The position numbers and the translations under genes are program-made. DNA of 64,000 nt, from the NCBI GenBank assembly GCA_003133225.1, contig PKWL01000041.1, positions 186,151 through 250,150 on the forward strand, read 5' to 3'. The notes under the pieces are model-generated. The model was not told where the DNA came from and did not search any database. It saw only the letters and a program-made list of their open reading frames with translations. Of the stretch, positions 1-8,483 are shown piece by piece (the first letter of the stretch is position 1; the number at the start of each line of letters is the position of its first letter). The stretch comes from Janthinobacterium sp. GTDB taxonomy: Bacteria > Pseudomonadota > Gammaproteobacteria > Burkholderiales > Burkholderiaceae_D.

Positions 1-1
1 C

Positions 2-223
2 ACCAAGACGGGCAGCAATTTGCTGTACCTGCCGCTCGACAAACTGATCGCCCAAACGGCGGCCAACGATGCAGCGGCCGCAGCCGCCAAGGCCGCCACG
101 GCGGCCGCCGTAGCACCGCCGCTAAGCGCGGTGTTGCCGGCCGACGCGCTGCAAGCGCTGGAGGCGGTGCGTCAGCACGACAGTCGTTCCCGCGACAATT
201 CACGTGAACGGGAGAGCCGCTAA
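2..223 (+). CDS. hflK: HflK C-terminal end (partial)
   Basis: The reading frame is open from the window edge and ends with TAA at 221-223. It encodes a short conserved strand (NLLYLPLDKL) followed by an Ala-rich, charged tail, which is how HflK proteins end after the SPFH domain. HflK pairs with HflC in an inner-membrane complex that surrounds and modulates the FtsH protease. The stop overlaps the hflC start by one base (TAATG), so the two are translationally coupled. The N-terminal membrane anchor and SPFH domain lie outside the window. The identification relies mainly on the hflC neighbour, since the tail itself is low in complexity. Confidence 0.85.
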   Translation, partial: TKTGSNLLYLPLDKLIAQTAANDAAAAAAKAATAAAVAPPLSAVLPADALQALEAVRQHDSRSRDNSRERESR

Positions 224-1110
224 TGAACCGTATCGCCACAGCTCTGATCGCGGGCTTTATCGCACTCATGCTCTTGTCATCGACCGTGTTCATCGTCGAT
301 CAGCGCAAATACGCCATCGTCTTTGCCTTGGGCGAAGTCAAGCAAGTCATCAGCGAACCGGGCCTGCATTTCAAACTGCCGCCCCCCTTCCAGAACGTGC
401 TGTACCTCGACAAGCGCATCTTGACCATCGAATCGCCGGAAGCCGACCGCTTCATCACGGCTGAGAAGAAAAACATCCTGGTCGATGCCTTCGTCAAGTG
501 GCGCATCATCGAACCGCGCCTCTACTTCGTCAGCTTTGGCGGCGACGAAGGCCGGGCGCGCGACCGCCTGGGCCAAATCGTGAAGGCGGCGCTGAACGAC
601 GAAATCACCAAGCGCACCGTGCGTGAAGTTATTTCCGGCGAGCGCGGCAAGGTAATGGAAGCGATTCGCACTAAGGTCGTGGCCGAAGCCAATCTGATCG
701 GCGTCGAGATTGTCGACGTGCGCCTAAAGCGGGTTGATTATGTCGAGCAGATCAACAATTCGGTGTATGACCGCATGAAGTCCGAGCGCGTGCGGGTCGC
801 CAATGAACTGCGTTCGACCGGTTCGGCCGACTCCGAAAAAATCCGCGCCGACGCCGACAAACAGCGCACCGTGATCTTGGCCGAAGCGTACAGTGACGCT
901 GAAAAAATCCGCGGCGAAGGCGACGCCAAGGCATCGCAGACGTATGCCGAGGCGTTTGGCAAGAACCCAGAGTTCTACAAGTTCTACCGCAGCTTGGAAG
1001 CCTATCGCGCCACCTTCAAGACCCACGGCGACGTGATGGTGATCGACTCGAGCTCCGACTTCTTCAAATACTTCAAGAATTCCGGCGCCGCCGCTGGTGC
1101 CAAAAAGTAG
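223..1110 (+). CDS. hflC: HflC, FtsH-modulating SPFH protein
   Basis: This 295-residue protein has one N-terminal membrane segment (about residues 5-25), an SPFH/prohibitin domain (QRKYAIVFALGEVKQV; PPPFQNVLYLDKRI), and a charged helical C-terminal half containing the EKIRADADKQRT type of repeat seen in HflC. It is the normal length for the family. With HflK it forms the periplasm-facing assembly that holds FtsH and limits its access to membrane substrates. The ATG at 223 shares one base with the hflK stop. A GC-rich hairpin follows the stop codon. Identification is secure from the domain layout and gene order. Confidence 0.95.
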   Translation: MNRIATALIAGFIALMLLSSTVFIVDQRKYAIVFALGEVKQVISEPGLHFKLPPPFQNVLYLDKRILTIESPEADRFITAEKKNILVDAFVKWRIIEPRLYFVSFGGDEGRARDRLGQIVKAALNDEITKRTVREVISGERGKVMEAIRTKVVAEANLIGVEIVDVRLKRVDYVEQINNSVYDRMKSERVRVANELRSTGSADSEKIRADADKQRTVILAEAYSDAEKIRGEGDAKASQTYAEAFGKNPEFYKFYRSLEAYRATFKTHGDVMVIDSSSDFFKYFKNSGAAAGAKK

Positions 1111-1150
1111 AACTTGCAGCGGGGCATAGGACAGGCGCATGGTCGATGTG

Positions 1151-1181
1151 CCGGAGCGGCCCCGTTTCAGGGCCGCTCTGG
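1151..1181 (+). terminator. GC-rich hairpin after hflC
   Basis: A 9-bp perfect stem (GAGCGGCCC/GGGCCGCTC), extendable by three pairs including one G-T, with a 7-nt loop lies 40 bp after the hflC stop. No U-tract follows directly, so it may be a weak terminator or an mRNA 3'-end stabiliser. Confidence 0.5.
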
Positions 1182-1193
1182 CACGCGAACTTG

Positions 1194-1223
1194 TTGCCAT
1201 TGTTGTCTTTTTTCGCGTAAAAT
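1194..1223 (+). promoter_or_regulatory. Candidate promoter for hisZ-purA
   Basis: TTGCCA (1194-1199) and TAAAAT (1218-1223) are separated by 18 bp and sit between the hflC hairpin and hisZ. The boxes resemble a sigma-70 promoter; this is a reading by eye only. Confidence 0.4.
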
Positions 1224-1314
1224 ATTAGGCTCGGCTTTTTGCTTGGTATGAACACTGCTGCCAAACATTATTCATTTTAATTTCATTTTTTCCACTTTCT
1301 TTCCGTATTTCCCC

Positions 1315-2475
1315 ATGCCGAATTGGCTTTTGCCCGAAAATATTGCCGACGTTTTACCGTCGGAAGCGCGCAAGATTGAAGAGTTGCGTCGTCTCATGCT
1401 CGACAATTTCCGTCTCTACGGTTACGAGCTGGTCATGCCGCCGCTGCTGGAGTATCTTGAATCGCTGCTGACTGGCGCCGGCAAGGATACCGATCTGCGC
1501 ACCTTTAAACTGGTGGATCAGATTTCCGGGCGCATGCTTGGCTTGCGCGCCGATATGACGATCCAGGTGACCCGCATCGATGCCCACTTGCTAAACCGCG
1601 CTTCCGTGACGCGCCTGTGCTACGCCGGCAGCGTGCTGCACACGCGCCCGTCCGGCCTGCACGCGACGCGCGAGCCGTTGCAAATCGGCGCCGAGATTTA
1701 CGGCCATGCCGGCCTCGAAGCCGATGCCGAGATCCAGGAGCTGGCGCTCGCCTCGCTCGCGCTCGCCGGATTTGCCGAGGTGCGCCTGGATTTGTCGCAC
1801 GTCGGCGTGCTGCGCGCCATCATCGCCGGCGACGCGGCCGCCCGCCTGGACGAGGCGGCGTTGTACGCGTTGCTGCGCGCCAAGGACAAGCCCGGTCTCC
1901 TGGAACTGACCGCCGGCTACGAAGCGCAGACGCGAATTGCCCTGTTGGCTTTGCCCGAATTGTACGGCGACATCGAGGTGCTGAAACGGGCCCGCGAAGT
2001 GCTGCCTGCTGCGCCCGGCATCACGAAAGCGTTAGCCGAGCTGGCGGCGCTGGCTGGCTCGGCCATCGGTCGCGCCGAGGTGGCCATCGACTTGGCCGAC
2101 CTGCGCGGTTATCAATATGAAAGCGGCGCGATGTTCGCCTTGTATGTGCCCGGCTTGCCGAATGCAGTCGCTCACGGCGGGCGCTACGATCACGTCGGCG
2201 AAGCGTTTGGCCGCGCTCGTCCTGCCACCGGATTTTCGCTCGACCTGCGCGAGCTGGCGCGCCTGCTTCCCACAGCCGAGCGCAAGCATTCGATCCGAGC
2301 GCCATGGGGCAACGCGCTCGAGCTAAAGCAAAAAATCGTCGAGCTGCGCACGGCAGGCGAAGTGGTGATCCAGAGCATGCCGGGTCATACTGACGAACAA
2401 GACGAGTTCGAGTGCGACCGCGCGCTAGTGCTTGACGTTGATGGTTGCAACTGGATTCTAAAAAACTTAGGTTAA
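1315..2475 (+). CDS. hisZ: ATP phosphoribosyltransferase regulatory subunit HisZ
   Basis: The 386-residue protein has the class II histidyl-tRNA-synthetase-like fold used by HisZ: an N-terminal [13 protein letters not shown] segment, motif-2-like region ([15 protein letters not shown]) and [13 protein letters not shown] / [12 protein letters not shown] in the C-terminal half. HisZ lacks the HisRS anticodon-binding domain and acts with the short form of HisG to start histidine synthesis and sense histidine. The length suits HisZ and is too short for HisRS. No strong Shine-Dalgarno precedes the ATG (the region is T/C-rich), but the start matches the family N terminus. purA follows directly, as is common in Burkholderiales. 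Confidence 0.93.
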   Translation: MPNWLLPENIADVLPSEARKIEELRRLMLDNFRLYGYELVMPPLLEYLESLLTGAGKDTDLRTFKLVDQISGRMLGLRADMTIQVTRIDAHLLNRASVTRLCYAGSVLHTRPSGLHATREPLQIGAEIYGHAGLEADAEIQELALASLALAGFAEVRLDLSHVGVLRAIIAGDAAARLDEAALYALLRAKDKPGLLELTAGYEAQTRIALLALPELYGDIEVLKRAREVLPAAPGITKALAELAALAGSAIGRAEVAIDLADLRGYQYESGAMFALYVPGLPNAVAHGGRYDHVGEAFGRARPATGFSLDLRELARLLPTAERKHSIRAPWGNALELKQKIVELRTAGEVVIQSMPGHTDEQDEFECDRALVLDVDGCNWILKNLG

Positions 2476-2478
2476 GTG

Positions 2479-3792
2479 ATGTCAAAGAAAATTATGGCAA
2501 AGAACGTCGTCGTCATCGGCACCCAATGGGGCGATGAAGGTAAGGGCAAGATTGTCGATTGGCTGACGGATCACGCCCAAGGCGTGGTGCGTTTCCAAGG
2601 CGGCCATAACGCCGGTCATACTTTGGTGATCGAAGGCCATAAAACGGCGCTGCAACTGATACCGTCGGGCATCATGCGCCCCGGCGTGGCCTGCTACATC
2701 GGCAACGGCGTCGTGGTCTCGGTGCCAGACGTGCTACGCGAGATCGACAAGCTGCAGCTGATCGGCGTCGAAGTGGCCTCGCGCCTGATGATTTCCGAAG
2801 CCTGCCCCGTGATTTTGCCCTACCACGCGGCGCTTGACGCGGCGCGCGAAGCGGCGCGCGGTGCGGCCAAGATCGGCACCACGGGCAAGGGCATCGGTCC
2901 GGCCTATGAAGACAAGGTGGCGCGCCGCGCCATCCGCATCGCCGACTTGCTAAACGAGGCCCGCTTCGCTGAAAAATTGGCCGAAAACCTGGATTACCAC
3001 AACTTCGTGCTGAGCAATTATCTAAAGGCGCCAAAGGTCGACTATCAGAAGACTTTGGATGACGCTCTCACCTGTGTGGCGCGCCTGCGGCCGATGGTGG
3101 GCGATGTGTCGAGCGCGCTGCACGCGGCGCATAAGGCCGGCGCCCACCTCCTGTTCGAAGGCGCGCAGGGCAGCTTGCTCGACGTCGATCATGGTACTTA
3201 TCCCTACGTCACATCGAGCAATTGCGTGGCCGGCAATGCGGCGGCCGGATCCGGGGTCGGTCCGAACATGCTGCACTACATCCTAGGCATCACCAAGGCA
3301 TACACGACACGCGTCGGCTCCGGCCCGTTCCCGTCGGAGCTGACAACAGATGCTGGTGTCGGCCAGCATCTGTCGGCCGTCGGCCGCGAATTTGGCACCG
3401 TCACCGGGCGCGCGCGTCGCTGCGGCTGGTTCGACGCCGCCTTGCTGCGCCGCTCGGTGCAGATCAATGGGGTCTCGGGCATGTGCCTAACCAAGCTCGA
3501 CGTGTTAGATGGCATTCCATTGCTCAAGCTGTGCACCGGTTATGAGCTCGATGGAAAAACAATTGATATCTTTCCCGTTGGGGCGGAAGCGGCCGGGCGC
3601 TGCGTGCCGATCTATGAAGTAATGCCGGGCTGGAAGGAAAGCACCGTGGGCGCAAAATCACTGGCCGCGCTGCCGGCCAATGCGCGCTCCTACCTGCAGC
3701 GGATCGAAGAGTTGGTGGGAGTGCCGATCGACATGGTGTCGACGGGCCCGGATCGTGAAGAAACGATCGTGCTGCGCCACCCCTTCGAATAG
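2479..3792 (+). CDS. purA: Adenylosuccinate synthetase PurA
   Basis: PurA joins IMP and aspartate using GTP to make adenylosuccinate, the first committed step to AMP. The protein shows the P-loop-like [12 protein letters not shown] near the N terminus, the [13 protein letters not shown] active-site loop, and [12 protein letters not shown] / TTGRARR-type ([13 protein letters not shown]) segments. The ORF track starts at GTG 2476; ATG 2479 is preferred, giving 437 residues, and a further ATG at 2494 is possible. The gene begins immediately after the hisZ stop, and an AGGTTAAG stretch inside the hisZ end may serve as ribosome site. It is followed at 10 bp by a phosphoribosyltransferase gene, making a nucleotide-metabolism pair. 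Confidence 0.95.
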   Translation: MSKKIMAKNVVVIGTQWGDEGKGKIVDWLTDHAQGVVRFQGGHNAGHTLVIEGHKTALQLIPSGIMRPGVACYIGNGVVVSVPDVLREIDKLQLIGVEVASRLMISEACPVILPYHAALDAAREAARGAAKIGTTGKGIGPAYEDKVARRAIRIADLLNEARFAEKLAENLDYHNFVLSNYLKAPKVDYQKTLDDALTCVARLRPMVGDVSSALHAAHKAGAHLLFEGAQGSLLDVDHGTYPYVTSSNCVAGNAAAGSGVGPNMLHYILGITKAYTTRVGSGPFPSELTTDAGVGQHLSAVGREFGTVTGRARRCGWFDAALLRRSVQINGVSGMCLTKLDVLDGIPLLKLCTGYELDGKTIDIFPVGAEAAGRCVPIYEVMPGWKESTVGAKSLAALPANARSYLQRIEELVGVPIDMVSTGPDREETIVLRHPFE

Positions 3793-3802
3793 GGAGTCCA
3801 AC

Positions 3803-4348
3803 GTGGCTGCCCCAACATCCGACGAAAAACACCTGTGGGTCTCTTGGGATGAGTACCACCGCCTGATCGAGCGCTTAGCGCTGAAGGTGCACGAATCGGG
3901 CTGGAAATTTGACCAGGTGCTGTGCCTGGCGCGCGGCGGCGTGCGTCCGGGCGACGTCTTCTCACGCATTTTCGACGTGCCGCTGGCGATTTTGTCAACC
4001 AGCTCCTACCGCGAAGAGTTGGGTACGCGGCGCGGCGAGCTCGACATCGCCAAATACATGACCATGACCCAAGGTCCACTGGCCGGCAAGATTTTGCTGG
4101 TCGACGATCTGGTCGACTCCGGCGCGACGCTAGAGAAGGTCACGCGCCACCTGAAGGAAAATTTCATTGGCGTGAGTGAAATAAAATCGGCCGTCATCTG
4201 GACCAAGGGCTGTTCCTCCCTTCGCCCCGACTATTTTCTGGAAGAATTGCCGCATAATCCATGGATCCATCAGCCGTTCGAGGACTACGACGGTCTGCGT
4301 CCGCATCAATTGGCCGCGTGGATCAAAAAAGGCGTGGCGCGCACTTGA
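3803..4348 (+). CDS. Purine-type phosphoribosyltransferase
   Basis: The ORF track begins inside purA, but an AGGGAG ribosome site seven bases before GTG 3803 marks the likely start, giving 181 residues. The type I PRTase signature is clear (ILLVDDLVDSGATLE, the PRPP-binding loop), as is an N-terminal CLARGGVRPGDVFS segment that normally contacts pyrophosphate. The protein probably converts a purine base (guanine, xanthine or hypoxanthine) and PRPP to the nucleotide, matching its place next to purA. Exact base specificity cannot be read from the sequence. A perfect 28-bp palindrome follows the gene. Confidence 0.85.
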   Translation: MAAPTSDEKHLWVSWDEYHRLIERLALKVHESGWKFDQVLCLARGGVRPGDVFSRIFDVPLAILSTSSYREELGTRRGELDIAKYMTMTQGPLAGKILLVDDLVDSGATLEKVTRHLKENFIGVSEIKSAVIWTKGCSSLRPDYFLEELPHNPWIHQPFEDYDGLRPHQLAAWIKKGVART

Positions 4349-4352
4349 GGCG

Positions 4353-4380
4353 CTGGCTGTGCCCGCGCGGGCACAGCCAG
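4353..4380. terminator. Palindrome between convergent PRTase and uvrB
   Basis: A perfect 28-bp palindrome (CTGGCTGTGCCCG plus its complement) lies just after the PRTase stop and before the uvrB stop on the other strand. It can form a strong hairpin from either strand. There is no clear U-tract, so factor-independent termination is only probable. Confidence 0.6.
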
Positions 4381-4428
4381 CCTTGAAGGCGGCCCCGCTT
4401 GCCAGCGCAGATCCTGGGCGCGCGCCGC

Positions 4429-6516
4429 CTAATCGCCGAGCAGCGCCATGAGGTTGTCTGCGCCCGGCGCGCCAAACACTTGCTGTTTGAGCACATGCAA
4501 CTGGTCGCGCACCTGCGCCGCCTGTTCGAACTCCAGATTCTTGGCATGATCGAGCATCAGCTTTTCCAGACGCTTGATCTCTTTGCTGATTTGGCGCTCG
4601 CTCATCGCCTCAAAATTGGCCTGTGCGTGTACCACCTGCAGCGTCTCGCGCGCTTCCTGCGGGTTGTAGACGCCGTCGATCAATTCCCGGATGCTCTTCT
4701 TGATGCCGATCGGCGTAATGTTGTTGGCGGCGTTAAAGGCGATTTGCTTGTTGCGCCGGCGCTCGGTTTCGTCGATCGCGCGGCGCATGGAATCGGTGAT
4801 ACGGTCGCCATATAAGATCGCCACTCCGTGCAGGTTGCGCGCGGCGCGGCCGATGGTCTGGATTAGGCTGCGTTCGGAACGAAGAAAGCCTTCCTTGTCC
4901 GCGTCGAGGATCGCCACCAGCGATACTTCCGGCAAGTCCAGCCCCTCGCGCAGCAAGTTGATGCCGACTAAGACGTCGAAAGTGCCCAGGCGCAAGTCGC
5001 GCAAGATCTCGACCCGTTCCACGGTTTCGATGTCGCTGTGCAGGTAGCGCACCTTGATGCCATGGTCGCTCAGATAGTCGGTCAGCTGTTCGGACATGCG
5101 CTTCGTGAGCGTCGTCACCAGTACCCGTTCATTCTTGCGTACGCGCTCTACGATCTCGGACATCAGGTCGTCGACTTGCGTGCTGGCCGGACGCACGATG
5201 ATTTGCGGGTCGACGAGGCCGGTTGGCCGCACCACCTGCTCGACTACCTGGTCCGAATTTTCTTTTTCGTAATCGGCCGGAGTGGCCGAGACGAACACGC
5301 TCTGGCGCATCTTGGAGCGGAACTCGTCGAAACGCAGCGGCCGGTTGTCCAGCGCCGAAGGCAGACGGAAACCGTAGTCGACCAGATTGGTCTTGCGCGA
5401 GCGGTCGCCATTGTACATGGCGTTGAGCTGGCCAATTAAGACGTGTGACTCGTCGAGGAACATCAAAGCATCCGCCGGCAGATAGTCAACTAGGGTCGGC
5501 GGCGGCTGGCCCGGCAGCGCGCCGCTCAAGTGGCGTGAATAGTTTTCGATGCCCTTAGTAAAGCCGATCTCGGCCATCATCTCAAGGTCGAAGCGGGTGC
5601 GCTGCTCAATGCGCTGCTCCTCGATCAGCTTGTTTTCCTTGCGGAAGAACTCAAGGCGCTCGCGCAGCTCGTCCTTGATGGTCTCGATGGCGCGCAAGAC
5701 GGTGGCACGCGGCGTCACATAGTGCGAACCTGGATAGACGGTGAAGCGCGGGATCTTTTGGCGCACGCGGCCGGTCAAGGGATCAAATAACTGGATCGAA
5801 TCGATCTCGTCGTCGAACATCTCGAGGCGCACCGCCAGCTCGGCATGCTCGGCCGGGAAGATGTCGATGGTGTCGCCGCGCACGCGGAAGGTGGCGCGTC
5901 CGAAATCGATTTCGTTGCGGGTGTACTGCATCTGGATCAGGCGCGCAATCACATCGCGCTGGCTGACCTTGTCCTTGACGCGCAAGGTCAAGATCATCTG
6001 GTGGTATTCGTGCGGGTTGCCGATACCATAAATGGCCGACACCGTGGCCACGATCACCACGTCGCGCCGTTCCATCAGCGACTTGGTGCAAGACAGGCGC
6101 ATCTGCTCGATATGCTCGTTGATCGACGAATCCTTTTCGATGAACAAATCGCGCTGCGGCACGTAGGCTTCCGGCTGGTAGTAGTCGTAATAACTGACGA
6201 AGTATTCGACCGCGTTGTGCGGGAAAAACTCGCGGAACTCGCTGTAGAGCTGGGCCGCCAGTGTTTTGTTCGGCGCAAAAATGATGGCCGGACGGCCCAT
6301 GCGCGCGATCACGTTGGCCATGGTGTAGGTTTTGCCAGACCCGGTCACGCCCAGCAGAGTCTGGAATGACAGGCCGTCTTCGATGCCCTCGACCAACTGC
6401 TCGATCGCGCTCGGCTGGTCGCCAGCGGGCAAAAAGGGCTGGTGCAGCTTGAACGGCGAGTTGGGGAAGGTGATCACGGCCGGCGCCACCTCATTTGCAA
6501 TCGATAAATCAGCCAT
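4429..6516 (-). CDS. uvrB: UvrABC excision nuclease subunit B
   Basis: UvrB is the helicase-like damage-verification subunit of nucleotide excision repair. The 695-residue protein contains Walker A ([10 protein letters not shown]), the beta-hairpin that probes DNA ([12 protein letters not shown]), a DEAD-like DESH motif, motif VI (QTIGRAARN) and a C-terminal UVR coiled-coil domain ([24 protein letters not shown]) that binds UvrA/UvrC. It has about 20 more N-terminal residues than the E. coli protein; a start nearer to the conserved FPNSPFKL segment cannot be excluded. It is divergent from the aminotransferase gene, with 116 bp between the starts. No LexA-type CTG-N10-CAG box was seen upstream. 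Confidence 0.97.
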   Translation of the reverse strand: MADLSIANEVAPAVITFPNSPFKLHQPFLPAGDQPSAIEQLVEGIEDGLSFQTLLGVTGSGKTYTMANVIARMGRPAIIFAPNKTLAAQLYSEFREFFPHNAVEYFVSYYDYYQPEAYVPQRDLFIEKDSSINEHIEQMRLSCTKSLMERRDVVIVATVSAIYGIGNPHEYHQMILTLRVKDKVSQRDVIARLIQMQYTRNEIDFGRATFRVRGDTIDIFPAEHAELAVRLEMFDDEIDSIQLFDPLTGRVRQKIPRFTVYPGSHYVTPRATVLRAIETIKDELRERLEFFRKENKLIEEQRIEQRTRFDLEMMAEIGFTKGIENYSRHLSGALPGQPPPTLVDYLPADALMFLDESHVLIGQLNAMYNGDRSRKTNLVDYGFRLPSALDNRPLRFDEFRSKMRQSVFVSATPADYEKENSDQVVEQVVRPTGLVDPQIIVRPASTQVDDLMSEIVERVRKNERVLVTTLTKRMSEQLTDYLSDHGIKVRYLHSDIETVERVEILRDLRLGTFDVLVGINLLREGLDLPEVSLVAILDADKEGFLRSERSLIQTIGRAARNLHGVAILYGDRITDSMRRAIDETERRRNKQIAFNAANNITPIGIKKSIRELIDGVYNPQEARETLQVVHAQANFEAMSERQISKEIKRLEKLMLDHAKNLEFEQAAQVRDQLHVLKQQVFGAPGADNLMALLGD

Positions 6517-6632
6517 GCGAATCAGACCTTTGTTAGAATGGTACCCTGCTGGCGGCCTTGGGACGATTATCCTTGTGGCCGCTATCTATCGACTCCGCTG
6601 CGAACCTGCCTTCTATCGAATTCAATCTTATC

Positions 6633-7859
6633 ATGACGAACCCCCCTGTTAGCGCCAATAGTGCCAACCTTTTCAGTGCCATCGACATGGCCCCCCGCGA
6701 CCCTATCCTGGGCATCACGGAAGCATTTAATGCCGACCCGAATCCCGCCAAAATCAACTTGGGCGTAGGCGTCTATTATGACGACAACGGCAAAGTGCCG
6801 CTGCTCTCTTGCGTGCGCCAGGCTGAGGCGATTTTGATGGAGCAACTCGCGCCCCGTACCTACCTGCCCATCGACGGCTTGGCTGCTTACGACAAGGCCG
6901 TGCAAGAACTCGTATTTGGGGCCGACAGCGGCGTCATTCAAGAGCGCCGCGCGGTCACCGTGCAGGCCATCGGCGGCACCGGCGCCTTGAAGATCGGCGC
7001 CGACTTCCTGCGTCGCTTTGCGCCGGACGCGCAAGTATACATCAGCGACCCGAGCTGGGAAAATCATCGCGCGCTGTTCGAAAGCGCCGGTTTTGTCGTC
7101 AACAGTTACGCCTACTACAACGCCGCGACCCATGGCGTCAATTTCAGCGCCATGCTAGCCGACTTGAGCGCGATGCCACGCGGCTCCATCGTGCTGCTGC
7201 ACGCCTGCTGCCACAATCCGACCGGCGCCGACCTCAACTCGGAACAATGGGGCGAGGTCATCGCCGCCGTCGCCAAAGGCGGCCTGATCCCGTTCCTGGA
7301 CATGGCCTACCAAGGCTTTGCCGCTGGCATCACGGAAGACGGCGCCGTGGTGCGCCGTTTCGCCGCGGCCGGCGGCCCCTTGCTGGTCTCGAACTCGTTT
7401 TCGAAATCGTTCTCGCTGTATGGCGAGCGCGTGGGTGCGCTAAGCGTAGTGGCGTCGAGCGCCGACGAAGCGGCGCGCCTGTTGTCGCAGCTAAAGCGCG
7501 TCGTGCGCACCAACTACTCGAACCCGCCGGTGCATGGCGGCAAGGTGGTGGCCACCGCGCTGACGACACCGGCCTTGCGCCGCCTCTGGGAAGAAGAGCT
7601 GGCCGGCATGCGCGTGCGCATTCGCGAAATGCGCAATGTCTTGGTCGAGAAACTCAAACAGAAGGCGCCAGCCCATGATTTCGAATTCGTGCGCGAGCAG
7701 ATCGGCATGTTCTCCTACTCAGGTCTGACCAAGGCTCAAGTCGAGCGCCTGCGCTCTGAACACTCGATTTACGCGGTCGATACGGGCCGCATCTGCGTCG
7801 CCGCTTTAAATTCGCGCAACATCGATGTCGTGGTGGACGCGATCGCCAAAGTCATTTAG
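6633..7859 (+). CDS. Aspartate/aromatic amino acid aminotransferase
   Basis: This class I PLP aminotransferase of the AspC/TyrB type contains the family N terminus (FSAIDMAPRDPILGITEAF), the substrate- and cofactor-binding HACCHNPTGAD segment and the PLP-lysine motif SFSKSFSLYGERVG. It interconverts aspartate or aromatic amino acids and the matching 2-oxo acids. The ORF track starts at TTG 6558; ATG 6633 gives 408 residues, close to the usual 396-400, and matches the family N terminus. The ribosome site is weak. AspC versus TyrB preference cannot be told from the sequence. Confidence 0.92.
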   Translation: MTNPPVSANSANLFSAIDMAPRDPILGITEAFNADPNPAKINLGVGVYYDDNGKVPLLSCVRQAEAILMEQLAPRTYLPIDGLAAYDKAVQELVFGADSGVIQERRAVTVQAIGGTGALKIGADFLRRFAPDAQVYISDPSWENHRALFESAGFVVNSYAYYNAATHGVNFSAMLADLSAMPRGSIVLLHACCHNPTGADLNSEQWGEVIAAVAKGGLIPFLDMAYQGFAAGITEDGAVVRRFAAAGGPLLVSNSFSKSFSLYGERVGALSVVASSADEAARLLSQLKRVVRTNYSNPPVHGGKVVATALTTPALRRLWEEELAGMRVRIREMRNVLVEKLKQKAPAHDFEFVREQIGMFSYSGLTKAQVERLRSEHSIYAVDTGRICVAALNSRNIDVVVDAIAKVI

Positions 7860-7871
7860 CGTTCCCGCCGC

Positions 7872-7901
7872 CTCCGGATCGATTGCAAGACGGATCCGGA
7901 G
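7872..7901 (+). terminator. Hairpin after the aminotransferase gene
   Basis: A 9-bp perfect stem (CTCCGGATC/GATCCGGAG) with a 12-nt loop starts 12 bp after the stop codon and can be extended by GC pairs across a small internal loop. No T-run follows. Confidence 0.45.
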
Positions 7902-8304
7902 CGGGCGGCAGTTGCCTTCCCGGCGCAGCCCGCGCCGTGTCGCCTGGGAACGCGCCGCTCCTGCCTGAGCCTGCTCTTCACACGGCCTGGGGCTGCCTGT
8001 CTTCGCCATCGAATCATGCTATGGCGTATCACTTGACGCATTTCTTCCTTTGGCCGGCGCCCGATTCAGCCATTGGCCAGTTTTCTCACGCCACCTCTTT
8101 TAGCGGGCGGCGCGCTCTTGCGGGTGCCGCCACGCAAAACGTCAAAGGGCGCGCCCGCGCCGCAACACCCTCCGAGGCCACTCCCGATTTTGAAGTTGAG
8201 TCGGACGAAATTGGGGCCCTGTGGCCCCCGGTTGGGGCGCTTTGGCACTGCTGTGAGGCGTCCTAACGGTCATGTCTTGGCCATGCCGGGCCCAGCTTCA
8301 TTTG
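7902..8304. other. Gene-free upstream region of the hyf-like operon
   Basis: No ORF here has a ribosome site, family-like composition or codon pattern that I can support. The short ORFs on both strands are Pro/Arg/Gly-rich readings of GC-rich DNA. A hairpin with stem GGGGCC/GGCCCC and loop CTGT lies at 8213-8228. The region sits between an apparent terminator hairpin and the operon promoter zone. Confidence 0.5.
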
Positions 8305-8333
8305 TTGAATTTGGAAGTACATGTTACTATCAA
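8305..8333 (+). promoter_or_regulatory. Candidate promoter of the hyf-like operon
   Basis: TTGAAT (8305-8310) and TATCAA (8328-8333) are spaced by 17 bp, each matching four of six consensus bases. The box pair ends two bases before the tandem repeat at 8336-8375, so the repeat would cover the transcription start. This is a weak prediction by eye. Confidence 0.3.
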
Positions 8334-8335
8334 CG

Positions 8336-8375
8336 GCTATCTTTCCGGAACCGTTGCTATCTTACCGGAACCGTG
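8336..8375 (+). repeat. Two tandem 20-bp repeats, possible operator
   Basis: GCTATCTTTCCGGAACCGTT and GCTATCTTACCGGAACCGTG lie head to tail and agree at 18 of 20 positions. The 20-bp period is close to two helical turns, which would place two protein-binding sites on the same DNA face. They end 108 bp before the HyfB-like start codon. No regulator gene is adjacent, so the binding protein is unknown. Confidence 0.65.
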
Positions 8376-8483
8376 TGTTGGGCAAAGCTGCCGACACGGG
8401 CCCAGCGAGCGACCGTTTGTCACAGGAAGTCCCGCCCCCAACGTCGCAGTCGGGCCCGGGCCTCCCATTAAGTTGAAAGAACC

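Noticed and set aside
8066-8248. 60-codon minus-strand ORF in the hyf upstream region
   Set aside because: No ribosome site or recognised family; composition follows the GC-rich DNA.
8236-8255. TGGCAC start of a sigma-54-like promoter before the hyf-like operon
   Set aside because: The GC of the minus-12 element is not at the required distance.
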